DNA of 64,000 bases from an uncultured Hyphomicrobiales bacterium (GCA_903878085.1 CAIRGJ010000056.1:1-64000); one strand, 5' to 3'. Positions 42,508 to 51,024 are shown, numbered from the stretch's first letter. The notes: generated by a model from the sequence alone, not told the origin. Program-made: numbers and translations.

Positions 42508-44273
42508 TGGCCAAGAAAGCTCAAAAGCCGAGCAAGCTGGATCGCAACCGGCCGACCTCGATGCCGCTGCTGGACGTTCGCGATCTCACCGTGGAGTTCG
42601 CGACGCGGCGCGGCACGGTGACCGCGGTCAAAAATATCAATCTGACGCTGGCCAAAGGCGAGACGCTCGGCATCGTCGGCGAATCCGGCTCCGGCAAGTC
42701 GGTAACTTCTTACGCTGTGATGCGGATTCTCGACCGCGCCGGCAGCATCGCCGAAGGCTCGGTGGTGTTCAGCGGGCTCGACCTGCGCACCGCGCCGGAA
42801 AGCGACATGCGCGATTTGCGCGGCCGTGAAATGTCGATGATCTTCCAGAGCCCGCGGCTGGCGCTCAACCCGATCCGCAAGGTCGGCCATCAGATCGAAG
42901 ATGTGCTGCTGCAGCACGCCCAGGTCGACAGCGATGCCGTCAGCGAGCGGGCGATCGAAGTGTTGGAGCAGGTGCGCATCGCCCGGCCGCGCGAGCGCTA
43001 TCATGCCTACCCATTCGAACTATCCGGCGGCATGTGCCAGCGTGTGGTGATCGCGCTGGCGCTCGCCTGCCGGCCGCAACTGCTGATCGCCGACGAGCCG
43101 ACCACGGGCCTCGACGTCACCACGCAAAAGGCGGTGATGGACCTGGTGGTTGAGTTGACCCGCGAGCGCGGCATGTCGACCATTCTGATCACCCACGATC
43201 TCGGGCTCGCCGCCGCTTATTGCGACCGCGTCGTGGTGATGGAGAAAGGCCACATCGTCGAGACCGCGCAATCGTCCGCGATCTTCAAAAAGCCGGAGCA
43301 CGCCTACACCCGCAAGTTGATGCGGGCGACGCCGCGGCCGGGCGTCACGTTGCGTGACCTGCTGCCGGAAGGTGAATCGGCGCGGCCTAAGGCTGTGGCC
43401 AAGACCGCCGAAGCCAAGGCGCCGGCGAAAAAGGTCAAGGGTGTCGAAACGCCGCTGCTGGTGATCGAGAAACTGGTGAAGGAATATCCGCGCCAGGGCG
43501 GCGCCGCGTCGCTGGCCAAGATCTTCGCGCCTAAACCGGCGGTGCAGCCCGATATGTTCCGCGCCGTCGATGGCATCAGTTTCACCATCGCGCGCGGCGA
43601 GAGCGTCGGCCTGGTCGGCGAATCCGGCTGCGGCAAGTCGACCACCTCGATGATGGTGATGCGGCTGATCGACAAGAGCGACGGCCTGATCATGTTCGAC
43701 GGCGAGGACATTGGTGCGATTCCGGCGCGCAGCTTCGCGCGATTGCCGCTGCGCAAGCGCATCCAAATGGTCTTTCAGGACCCAACCGACAGTCTCAACC
43801 CGCGCTTCACCGCGGCGCGCGCCATCGCCGATCCGCTGCTGCAACTCGGGGGCATCCCGCGCGACGAGGTGCGCGGGCGCTGCGAGGCGCTGGCGACGCA
43901 GGTCGGCTTGCCGCTCAATCTTCTCGACCGCTTTCCGCACCAGATGTCCGGCGGCCAGAAGGCGCGCGTCGGCATCGCCCGCGCCATTGCGCTCAACCCC
44001 GACCTTATTATCCTCGATGAGCCAACCGCCGCGCTCGACGTCTCGGTCCAGGCCGTTGTGCTTAATCTGTTGCAGGACCTTAAAGATTCGCTTGGCATGA
44101 GCTATCTTTTCGTATCGCATGATCTCAACGTGGTGAGCATGTTATGCGACCGGGTTATTGTGATGCAAACCGGCAAGATCGTCGAACAAGGCCCGACCGA
44201 ACAGGTTATGGTCGCGCCGCAGGCGAGCTATACCCGCGATCTGCTGGCGGCGATCCCGCATCCACCGCTTTGA
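42507..44273 (+). CDS. Peptide-type ABC transporter, fused double ATP-binding protein
   Basis: A 588-residue protein joining DppD- and DppF-like ATPases. The first Walker A is GESGSGKS (about residue 59) with signature LSGGMCQRV, and the second is GESGCGKS (about residue 374) with signature MSGGQKARV. Both have Walker B (LLIADEPTTGLD and LIILDEPTAALD). A linker of about 30 Lys/Ala/Glu-rich residues (SARPKAVAKTAEAKAPAKKV) separates the halves. It starts at the ATG that overlaps the permease stop. Longer open frames reading upstream through the permease are shadows. Confidence 0.92.
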   Translation: MAKKAQKPSKLDRNRPTSMPLLDVRDLTVEFATRRGTVTAVKNINLTLAKGETLGIVGESGSGKSVTSYAVMRILDRAGSIAEGSVVFSGLDLRTAPESDMRDLRGREMSMIFQSPRLALNPIRKVGHQIEDVLLQHAQVDSDAVSERAIEVLEQVRIARPRERYHAYPFELSGGMCQRVVIALALACRPQLLIADEPTTGLDVTTQKAVMDLVVELTRERGMSTILITHDLGLAAAYCDRVVVMEKGHIVETAQSSAIFKKPEHAYTRKLMRATPRPGVTLRDLLPEGESARPKAVAKTAEAKAPAKKVKGVETPLLVIEKLVKEYPRQGGAASLAKIFAPKPAVQPDMFRAVDGISFTIARGESVGLVGESGCGKSTTSMMVMRLIDKSDGLIMFDGEDIGAIPARSFARLPLRKRIQMVFQDPTDSLNPRFTAARAIADPLLQLGGIPRDEVRGRCEALATQVGLPLNLLDRFPHQMSGGQKARVGIARAIALNPDLIILDEPTAALDVSVQAVVLNLLQDLKDSLGMSYLFVSHDLNVVSMLCDRVIVMQTGKIVEQGPTEQVMVAPQASYTRDLLAAIPHPPL

Positions 44274-44298
44274 GTCCGGCGCGCGCAAAGGTCTTCAC

Positions 44299-44985
44299 AT
44301 GAGCATGCTGGCCCCCGGTCAGAACACGCAAGCGATCGTCTTGCCGCGCAAGACGCTAGCCGAGGAACTGCGGCTGCAGATTGCCGACGAAATCGTCAGC
44401 GGCGCCTTGGCGCCGGGCGCCGCGCTCGACGAAACGAGGCTGGCAAAGCGCTTCGAGGTGTCGCGCACGCCAGTGCGCGAAGCGATCCGGCTGCTGGTGG
44501 CGAGCGGCCTGGTCGAAGTGCGCGCGCATCGCGCCGCCGTGGTGGCGCAGCCGAGCGCCGAACAACTCGCCGGCATGTTCGAGGTGATGGCGGAACTGGA
44601 GGCGCTATGCGCCGGCTTTGCCGCCGAGCGCATGACCAGCGCCGAGCGGCGCGTGATGGAGGATTTCCACGAAGAGCTGCGGGTGATGATTCAGAGCGGC
44701 GATCCGCAGCACTATCACGAGGTCAACGAGTCGTTTCACAACAGCATCTATACCGGCGCGCACAATACCTATCTCGCCGAGATCACGCTGGCGACGCGGT
44801 CACGGGTGCAGCCGTTCCGCCGCGCCCAATTCCGCAATCTCGGCCGCCTGGCGAAATCGCATATCGAGCATGATCGCGTGGTGGAGGCTATTTTGCGTGG
44901 CGAGCAGGGCATCGCCTCGTCGGCGATGTTCGCGCACATCATCACCGTGCGCGAAGAGTACGAGCACTATACCGAGACGTTGTAG
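44299..44985 (+). CDS. GntR-family (FadR/FCD) transcriptional regulator
   Basis: A 228-residue regulator. The GntR winged helix is at residues 20-80 (LRLQIADEIVSGALAPGAALDETRLAKRFEVSRTPVREAIRLL), followed by an FCD effector domain (about 90-220) with the metal-binding Asp/His pattern (VNESFHNSIYTGAHN and KSHIEHDRVVEAI). It lies 25 bases after the ATPase gene and probably belongs to the same transcript, so it is a candidate local regulator of the transporter and the convergent amidase gene. Confidence 0.88.
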   Translation: MSMLAPGQNTQAIVLPRKTLAEELRLQIADEIVSGALAPGAALDETRLAKRFEVSRTPVREAIRLLVASGLVEVRAHRAAVVAQPSAEQLAGMFEVMAELEALCAGFAAERMTSAERRVMEDFHEELRVMIQSGDPQHYHEVNESFHNSIYTGAHNTYLAEITLATRSRVQPFRRAQFRNLGRLAKSHIEHDRVVEAILRGEQGIASSAMFAHIITVREEYEHYTETL

Positions 44986-44990
44986 CTACG

Positions 44991-45014
44991 CTCCCCCCGC
45001 GAAGCGGTGGGGAG
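44991..45014. terminator. Hairpin between convergent genes
   Basis: CTCCCCCCGC pairs with GCGGTGGGGAG (one bulged T) around a GAA loop, exactly between the ends of the GntR gene and the convergent amidase gene. It belongs to the same C-rich hairpin family seen at 125-160 and 12788-12821. There is no strong T-run. Confidence 0.5.
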
Positions 45015-45020
45015 GGGAAA

Positions 45021-46853
45021 TCAAGCCTTCTCGCTCGCCAAAAACGCGCGCCAGCCGCCGAAGCTGGAAATATCGCGCGCATCATCGATGGCGGCGGCTT
45101 CGAGCAGAAAGCCCTTCACGCCGCGGCCGTCGGACAAACTGAGCGTGCCGATCGACAGCGGCGAGGGAATGCCGTCGACGAAACGGCCGAAGGCTTCCAC
45201 CGGCAGCGCCCAGACTTCAACCTCGATCGCCGCGCCCTTGCCGCTGCCGACCCGCAGCAGGCCGGGCTTGGGCGGCACCGTGCCGTTGAGCGCGTAGAGT
45301 TTGTAATCCGGCGCGGTCTTTGTCGCTTCGAGCAGACGGCCGCCGAGCGCGTGCAATTCGCCATTGAGCGGCAGGCCGGACAAATGCGCGCCGACCACGG
45401 CGACCGCGACTTCGCCTGAGGCCGGCGTGTTCGCGGCGCCCGCCAACGGCGGCTGCGGCAGCTTGAGCGCGCCCATCGGCAGACCGGTATCGGCGTGAAA
45501 TACGCGGCCGATCTCGGCCAATCGCGCGTCATTGCCACCCGGCGCCAGCAGCGTGATGCCGAACGGAACATGCCCTTCGGTCATGAAGGCCGGCAGCGCC
45601 AAGCCGCACAGATCGAGCAAATTGACGAAATTGGTGTAGGTGCCGAGCCGGCTGTTGAGCTGGATCGGATCGGCGAGCACTTGGCGGACGGTATAGGTGG
45701 TCGGCGCGGTCGGCAGCGCCAGCACGTCGACCTGATGCGCGAAGATGTAATCGGCGACGCGGCGCAGCCGCTCCAGCTTGTAGAACGCGGCGAAGGCGTC
45801 GATCGCGGTCGGCCGCAGGCCGCTGAGGATGATTTCCTTGGTCACCGGATGGATCGCATCGGGCGCGGAGGCCAGCAGCGAACGCGCGGTGATGGTGCGC
45901 TCCGCGACCCAGGGGCCGTCATAAAGCAGCCGCGCAGTTTCATAGAACGGCTCGATATCGACATCAACGATCTCGCAGCCGAGTTTCGCCAGCCGTTCCA
46001 GCGCGGCATTGTAGCCGGCTTCATATTGCTTATCGCCGAAGAACAGCCGCTGGCCGGCGAGCGGCACGCCGAGCGTGACATGCGCCGGCATCGAGCCGGG
46101 CGTGCCGACCGGGCGATGGCGCGAATAGCTGTCGGCGGCATCCGGGCCGGCCATTGCCCCGAGCGCGGCCCAGGCATCGTCGACGGTCAGGGCAAATATC
46201 GAGATGCAGTCGAGTGTACGGCAGGCCGGCACCACACCATGGGTCGAGATCAGACCGAGGCTGGGCTTGAGGCCGACAATGTTGTTGATCCCGGCCGGTA
46301 CGCGGCCTGAGCCGGCGGTGTCGGTGCCGAGCGCCAAAGGCACCAGGCCCGCGCCGACTGCGACGCCCGAGCCCGAGCTCGAGCCGCCCGGAATGAGTTC
46401 GGGATTGAACAGGTTCTTCGGCACGCCGTAGGGCGAGCGCACGCCGACCAGGCCAGTCGCGAACTGATCGAGATTAGTTTTGCCGATGATAATCGCGCCG
46501 GCCGCGCGCAGCTTCGCCACGGCCGTCGCGTCATTTGTCGCATTGTATTTGAACGCCGGACAGGCCGCCGTGGTCGGCAGCCCGGCGACGTCGATATTGT
46601 CCTTTACCGCGACCGGAATGCCGTACAGCGGCAGGCTTTTGTCGGTCAGCGCGCGGGCCTCGGCCACGGCCTCGGCTTCGGGCCGCAGCGTGATGAAGAT
46701 GGCGTCATCGCCATGGGCACGGATGCGGGCATAACTGCGCGCCACGGTCTCGGCCGGCGTCAGAGTGCCGGCCCGGTGGGCAGCCAGGATCGCAGCGACG
46801 GTTTCAGCCAAGACGGCCCCCAACGACAACAAAAAATGGCGCCGCCCCGGCAA
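45021..46853 (-). CDS. Allophanate hydrolase-like amidase (AtzF family)
   Basis: A protein of about 610 residues with two parts. An amidase-signature domain (about 15-450) carries the Ser-cisSer-Lys triad: Lys in GIPVAVKDNIDVAG and the Ser residues of PGGSSSGSGVAV. A C-terminal AtzF-type domain (about 480-600) contains GAHLSGLPLNGEL and a terminal GWRAFLASE segment. Allophanate hydrolase splits allophanate into ammonia and CO2. No urea carboxylase gene is adjacent. The first 14 residues are atypical and the true start may be a TTG or later codon. The nearby sigma-54-controlled importer suggests a nitrogen-scavenging role, by inference. Confidence 0.8.
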   Translation of the reverse strand: MPGRRHFLLSLGAVLAETVAAILAAHRAGTLTPAETVARSYARIRAHGDDAIFITLRPEAEAVAEARALTDKSLPLYGIPVAVKDNIDVAGLPTTAACPAFKYNATNDATAVAKLRAAGAIIIGKTNLDQFATGLVGVRSPYGVPKNLFNPELIPGGSSSGSGVAVGAGLVPLALGTDTAGSGRVPAGINNIVGLKPSLGLISTHGVVPACRTLDCISIFALTVDDAWAALGAMAGPDAADSYSRHRPVGTPGSMPAHVTLGVPLAGQRLFFGDKQYEAGYNAALERLAKLGCEIVDVDIEPFYETARLLYDGPWVAERTITARSLLASAPDAIHPVTKEIILSGLRPTAIDAFAAFYKLERLRRVADYIFAHQVDVLALPTAPTTYTVRQVLADPIQLNSRLGTYTNFVNLLDLCGLALPAFMTEGHVPFGITLLAPGGNDARLAEIGRVFHADTGLPMGALKLPQPPLAGAANTPASGEVAVAVVGAHLSGLPLNGELHALGGRLLEATKTAPDYKLYALNGTVPPKPGLLRVGSGKGAAIEVEVWALPVEAFGRFVDGIPSPLSIGTLSLSDGRGVKGFLLEAAAIDDARDISSFGGWRAFLASEKA

Positions 46854-46903
46854 AGGCGCGCCCTATCTTGTGCGAAAATTCGCGAAACTGCGCAACAGGA
46901 TGG

Positions 46904-46993
46904 TGGCGGAGGGAGTGGGATTCGAACCCACGTTACGGTTTCCCGTAAACACGCTTTCCAAGCGTGCGCCTTCAGCCACTCGGCCACCCCTCC
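46904..46993 (-). tRNA. tRNA-Ser (anticodon GGA)
   Basis: The minus strand folds as a type II tRNA with a long variable arm. The acceptor GGAGGGG pairs with TCCCTCC, the anticodon loop is CTTGGAAAG (GGA), the T arm is GTGGGTTCGAATCCCAC, the discriminator is G, and CCA is encoded (46904-46906). It reads UCC/UCU serine codons. Confidence 0.95.
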
Positions 46994-47049
46994 TAACACT
47001 CACTCAAAGGCGCACGCCTTTTTACCTAAGACGCGCGCGAAGCGCGCTG

Positions 47050-47082
47050 GTGCGCCTTCAGCCACTCGACCACCCCTCCTAA
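47050..47082 (-). repeat. Partial duplicate of the tRNA-Ser 5' half
   Basis: The 33 bases here repeat 46964-46996 with one mismatch (position 47069 against 46983). They cover the first about 30 bases of the tRNA (acceptor 5' strand, D arm) and three flanking bases. The anticodon and 3' half are missing, so this is not a functional tRNA. It looks like a remnant of recombination at the tRNA gene or a local duplication. Confidence 0.85.
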
Positions 47083-47248
47083 GCTCGCAACTTGCGTCGC
47101 AGCTCATCTTGCGTCGCTAGCTCATGGCGACCGACGCGGGCTTTGGCAAGCCAAGATACGGGCCGGACGCGGACTTTCGTGATTTGCCGCAACGGGTCCC
47201 GACCAGGGAAAAGCGGGCGTCAATAGTGTATGTTTTATTATGTTCTAA

Positions 47249-47272
47249 TTACAAAGATTGACCACTTTGTAA
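47249..47272. promoter_or_regulatory. Palindrome in the AT-rich promoter region of the tungstate operon
   Basis: Perfect 8-base arms TTACAAAG and CTTTGTAA flank an 8-base spacer, 75-98 bases before tupB. The surroundings (47228-47285) are AT-rich, unlike the rest of the window, and fit a promoter with an operator. The remaining gap from 47083 to 47346 shows no gene. Confidence 0.5.
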
Positions 47273-47346
47273 ATTGGCGCGCAATATAGGCAAGAGAGCT
47301 GTTTGGGCCTGAAACGGCGGTAAACGGCAGTTTTTAGGAATTCGCG

Positions 47347-48039
47347 ATGCCCGGTGACACGTCTGCGCTGCAATTGGTGCTGACCGGCGACCCGGCGCTA
47401 TTCGCCATCGTCTGGCTGTCGCTGGCGGTCAGTCTGAGCGCGGTACTGCTGGCGGCGCTGATCGGCGTGCCATTCGGCGCATTGCTGGCACTGACCCGCT
47501 TTCCCGGCCGCGAGGGCGCCATTGTGGTGCTCAACGCGCTGATGGGACTGCCGCCGGTCGTGGTCGGGCTGGCCGTCTTCCTGTTGCTGTCGCGCTCGGG
47601 TCCGCTCGGGACATGGGGTCTGCTTTTTACACCACAGGCCATGGTGATCGCACAAACCATTCTGGTCGCTCCGATCATCGCGGCGCTGAGCCGGCAGACC
47701 ATCGAGGATCTGTGGGTCGAGTATCGCGACGAGCTGGCCGCCATGAATGTCGGGCCGGCCGGCCGGGTCGCGACGCTGATCTGGGACGCCCGATTTTCCC
47801 TTGTGACGGCGCTGCTGGCGGGCTTCGGCCGGGCGGCCGCGGAAGTCGGCGCCATCATGATCGTCGGCGGCAATATTGACGGCTTCACCCGCACCATGAC
47901 CACCGCGATTGCGCTGGAAACCTCCAAAGGCGACCTACCGCTGGCGATCGGGCTCGGCATCGTGTTGATCGTTATCGTGATTGCGATCAACGCGTTGGCC
48001 TGGGGTGCGCGCCACGCCGGCGAACGCGTGGCGGGATGA
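47347..48039 (+). CDS. tupB: Tungstate-type ABC transporter permease
   Basis: A 230-residue inner-membrane permease with five to six helices. The ATPase-contact loop is YRDELAAMNVGPAGRVATLIWDARFSLVTALLAGFGRAAAEVGAIM, where GRAAAEVGA is the conserved permease signature. Sequence features (GLPPVVVGLAVFLLLSRSGPLG) match TupB of tungstate importers better than ModB. It is first in the operon, overlapping tupC by four bases, and has a palindrome in its promoter region. Tungstate against molybdate specificity cannot be settled from the permease alone. Confidence 0.85.
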   Translation: MPGDTSALQLVLTGDPALFAIVWLSLAVSLSAVLLAALIGVPFGALLALTRFPGREGAIVVLNALMGLPPVVVGLAVFLLLSRSGPLGTWGLLFTPQAMVIAQTILVAPIIAALSRQTIEDLWVEYRDELAAMNVGPAGRVATLIWDARFSLVTALLAGFGRAAAEVGAIMIVGGNIDGFTRTMTTAIALETSKGDLPLAIGLGIVLIVIVIAINALAWGARHAGERVAG

Positions 48040-48766
48040 CGACCATGCGCGGACCTGTCTCGGACCTGCCCATTTTCCTTGAGAATGTCACAATCTCTAC
48101 CGGGGAAACCCGACTCCTAGACGACGTTTCCGTCTCACTGGCGGGGGGTAATACCACTTGTTTGGTAGGCCCCAACGGCGCGGGAAAGACGACCCTGCTG
48201 CGCGCGGCCATGGGACTTATGCCCGCGACGCACGGCCGCATCACCTGGGGCGGCCGCGAAGCGGCGGCGCCAGACAAACGCGCCATCATGTTCCAGCGGC
48301 CGGTGATGCTGCGGCGCAGCGTCATCGAAAATCTTTTTTACGCGCTGCAAGCGGCCAATGCGCCGCGCGCGACACGGCAGGACCGCGCCACGATCTGCTG
48401 ACGCTGGTCGGGCTGCTGGGACTGGAAAATCGTCCGGCACGGCGACTGTCCGGCGGCGAGCAGCAGCGGCTGGCGCTGGCGCGCGCACTGGCACGCGCGC
48501 CGACCGTGCTGTTTCTCGACGAGCCGACCGCTTCGCTCGATCCCTACGCCACCGGCGCCATCGAGGACACTGTGCGCTCGATCACCCGGCTCGGCGTCAA
48601 GGTGGTGATGTCGACCCACGATCTCGGCCAGGCCAAACGTCTCGCCGGCGACATCGTGCTGCTGCATCGCGGACGGCTGATTGAGCACACACCGGCCGAC
48701 GAATTTTTCGCGATGCCGCGCACGTCCGAGGCGCGCAAGTTCATCGCGGGGGAGTTGCTGGTGTGA
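48036..48766 (+). pseudogene. tupC: Tungstate-type ABC transporter ATP-binding protein, frameshifted
   Basis: An ATPase of about 242 residues split by a frameshift. The first 121 residues hold Walker A (GPNGAGKTT) and the Q-loop (IMFQRPVML), then stop at 48401. The second part, in another frame, continues with LLTLVGLLGLENRP, the signature LSGGEQQRLALARAL, Walker B VLFLDEPTASLD and the H-loop STHDLGQA, ending at 48766. One missing base near 48382-48388 would restore a normal protein. Either uptake is disabled, or the base is a sequencing error. The rest of the operon looks intact. Confidence 0.85.
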
Positions 48767-48776
48767 GTTGAGACTT

Positions 48777-48865
48777 GTCATCACCGGGCTTGCCCCGGTG
48801 ATCCCACTTAGGGAAGCACCGTGCCCACCTAAGCGAGATGGCCGGGTCAAACCCGGCCATGACAG
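48777..48865. repeat. Two palindromic repeats between tupC and tupA
   Basis: Two REP-like palindromes occur in tandem: CATCACCGGGCTTGCCCCGGTGATC (48780-48804) and ATGGCCGGG...CCCGGCCAT (48838-48860). They fill the tupC-tupA gap and could form stable mRNA hairpins ahead of the binding-protein gene. Confidence 0.65.
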
Positions 48866-48893
48866 AAGCACAAGAACCAAGGTGGAGGATCTC

Positions 48894-49727
48894 ATGTTCA
48901 ATCGTCGCACATTACTGGCCGCCGCTGCGCTCGGCGCATTCGCGTTCACCGCGCCCGCCATCGCGCAGGACAAGTCGATTGTCGTCTCGTCAACGACTTC
49001 GACCCAGGATTCCGGACTGTTCGGTCACATCCTGCCGCTGTTCAAAGCCAAGACCGGCATCGAGGTGAAAGTGGTGTCACAAGGCACCGGCCAGGCGCTC
49101 GACACCGGACGGCGCGGCGATGCCGACGTGGTGTTTGTGCATGCCAAATCGGCGGAACTGAAATTCCTCGACGAAGGCTTTAGCCTGAAGCGCTATCCGG
49201 TGATGTACAACGATTTCGTGCTGATCGGGCCGAAGAGCGATCCGGCCGGCATCAAAGGCAGCAAGGATATCGTCGCGGCGCTGAAAGCCATCAAAGGCAA
49301 GGGCGCGCCGTTCATCTCGCGCGGCGATAAATCCGGCACCCATGTCGCCGAGCTGGCGCTGTGGAAGGTGGCCGGCATCGGCATCGAGAAGGACAACGGG
49401 CCTTGGTATAAATCGATCGGCCAGGGCATGGGCGCAGCGCTCAACACCGCCAGCGCCGCCAACTCCTATGTGCTCACGGATCGCGGCACCTGGCTCTCGT
49501 TCAAGAATCGCGGCGACCTCGTGATCGCCGTCGAAGGCGATAAGCGGCTGTTCAACCAATACGGCGTCATGCTGGTGAACCCGGCGAAGCATCCGAACGT
49601 CAAGAAGGAGCTCGGCCAGCAGTTCATCGACTGGCTGGTGTCGCCGGAAGGCCAGAAGGCCATCGCCGATTACAAGATCGGCGGCGAGCAACTGTTCTAT
49701 CCGAATGCCAGCGACGCGGGCGCGTGA
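48894..49727 (+). CDS. tupA: Tungstate-type ABC transporter substrate-binding protein
   Basis: A 277-residue periplasmic protein with a signal peptide (MFNRRTLLAAAALGAFAFTA, cleavage after AIAQ). The mature start contains SSTTSTQDSGLFGH, the oxyanion-binding TTSTxDSGL motif of TupA, and the RRGDADVVFVHAKSAE and FISRGDKSGTH segments. The ATG at 48894 has GGAGG upstream; reading frames further back are within repeats. It supports tungstate as the ligand for this ABC system. Its stop overlaps the next binding protein start by one base. Confidence 0.88.
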   Translation: MFNRRTLLAAAALGAFAFTAPAIAQDKSIVVSSTTSTQDSGLFGHILPLFKAKTGIEVKVVSQGTGQALDTGRRGDADVVFVHAKSAELKFLDEGFSLKRYPVMYNDFVLIGPKSDPAGIKGSKDIVAALKAIKGKGAPFISRGDKSGTHVAELALWKVAGIGIEKDNGPWYKSIGQGMGAALNTASAANSYVLTDRGTWLSFKNRGDLVIAVEGDKRLFNQYGVMLVNPAKHPNVKKELGQQFIDWLVSPEGQKAIADYKIGGEQLFYPNASDAGA

Positions 49728-50515
49728 TGCGCATCCCGGCAATCGCACTGGCGATGCTCGCTATGACAGCGCCTGCAATGTCAGAGACCGTCCAACTCTA
49801 CGCCGCCGGCAGCCTGAAGGGCGCTTTGACCGATGTCGCCAAGGCCTATGAGGCGGCGAGCGGCAAGAAGGTCGAGAGCAAATGGGGCGCCTCCGGTCTG
49901 CTGAAGAACGAGATCGCCGGCGGCGCCAAGACCGACCTGTTTGCCTCCGCCAACATGGAGCATCCGCAGGCGCTGCACGACGCCGGCAAAAGCGGACCGG
50001 TCATCTTGTTCGCGCGCAACCGGCTGTGCGCGCTGGTCAAGCCGGGGCTCAAGGTCGACAGCGCCAACCTGCTCGAGCAAATGCTCGATCCGAATGTGAA
50101 GCTCGGATCGTCGACGCCCAAAGCCGATCCATCGGGCGATTATGCCTTCGAGGTGTTTCGCAAGGCCGAAGCGCTGAAGCCGGGCGCGCAAGCGGCGCTG
50201 GAAAAGAAGGCGCTGCTGCTGGTCGGCGCCGCCGACAGCGCCGTGCCGCCCGCGGGGCGCACCGTGTATGGCTGGCATATCGCGGAAGGCCGCATCGACG
50301 TCTTCCTGACCTACTGCACCAATGCGATGGCAGCGAGACAAGAAAATCCGGGCCAGCAGATCGTGGCCCTGCCGGAAAAGCTGGGTGTCGGCGCCGACTA
50401 CGGACTGACGGTGATGAACGGCGCGCCAGCGGCGGCGCAGGCATTCGCGCAATTCAGCGTATCGCCGGCGGGACAAAAGATTTTGGTGAGCCACGGGTTT
50501 GCTGCGGGGAAGTGA
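49727..50515 (+). CDS. Second oxyanion-type substrate-binding protein (ModA-like)
   Basis: A 262-residue exported protein of the ModA-like extracellular solute-binding family. It has a short signal (residues 1-20, TAPAMSE) and opens with VQLYAAGSLKGALTDVAKAYEAASGKKVE, whose AAGSL is the oxyanion-site motif of ModA/WtpA-type proteins. The C-terminal half contains SPAGQKILVSHGF, also typical. It starts at the last base of tupA. A second binding protein in a tup operon is unusual, and may give the permease a second ligand such as molybdate. Confidence 0.78.
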   Translation: MRIPAIALAMLAMTAPAMSETVQLYAAGSLKGALTDVAKAYEAASGKKVESKWGASGLLKNEIAGGAKTDLFASANMEHPQALHDAGKSGPVILFARNRLCALVKPGLKVDSANLLEQMLDPNVKLGSSTPKADPSGDYAFEVFRKAEALKPGAQAALEKKALLLVGAADSAVPPAGRTVYGWHIAEGRIDVFLTYCTNAMAARQENPGQQIVALPEKLGVGADYGLTVMNGAPAAAQAFAQFSVSPAGQKILVSHGFAAGK

Positions 50516-51024
50516 TGAGAAACTCGCACATCGTCTTCGGCATCCTTGCGCTCAGCGCCCTGCTCTCTCCCGCTTTGGCCGACGACGGCTGCGATAAATT
50601 CGCCTGGCCGCTGGCGCGCGAGCAGGCCCAGTTTGCCGCCGCGGACAAGCCGGCGGTGAAAGCCGGGACGACGCTGGCGGCGGTTCCAAAGACAGCCGTC
50701 ACGCTGCAGCTACAGCCGGGGACGGAGGCCACCTTCGTCATGCCGCCCGAACGCAAGCCCAAGACGGAGCGCTGGTTCGGCGGCGCGATCCGCCTGCCGG
50801 CGCTGGATAAGCCGGGCATCTATCAGGTGACCCTGTCCGAGGAAGCCTGGCTCGATGTGGTGCAGGACGGCCGCTATGCGCGCTCGGTCGGCAGCACCGG
50901 CCGCGGCGATTGCCCCGGCTTGCGCAAAAGCGTGCGGCTCGATCTCACGGCGGCGCCTTTGGTGCTGCAAGTCAGCGGCGTCGCATCGGACAAGATCTTG
51001 GTGGCAATCAGCCCCGGCAACTAG
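50515..51024 (+). CDS. Conserved hypothetical secreted protein
   Basis: A 169-residue protein I do not recognise. A signal peptide (residues 1-22, ending SPALADDG) is followed by a helical stretch (KFAWPLAREQAQFAAADK) and a beta-rich C-terminal part with PGTEATFVMPPERKPK and GIYQVTLSEEAWLDVV. Two Cys (DDGCDKF and GDCPGLRK) could form a disulfide. The start codon shares a base with the previous stop, so it is coupled to the two binding proteins and probably works with them in the periplasm. Confidence 0.7.
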   Translation: MRNSHIVFGILALSALLSPALADDGCDKFAWPLAREQAQFAAADKPAVKAGTTLAAVPKTAVTLQLQPGTEATFVMPPERKPKTERWFGGAIRLPALDKPGIYQVTLSEEAWLDVVQDGRYARSVGSTGRGDCPGLRKSVRLDLTAAPLVLQVSGVASDKILVAISPGN

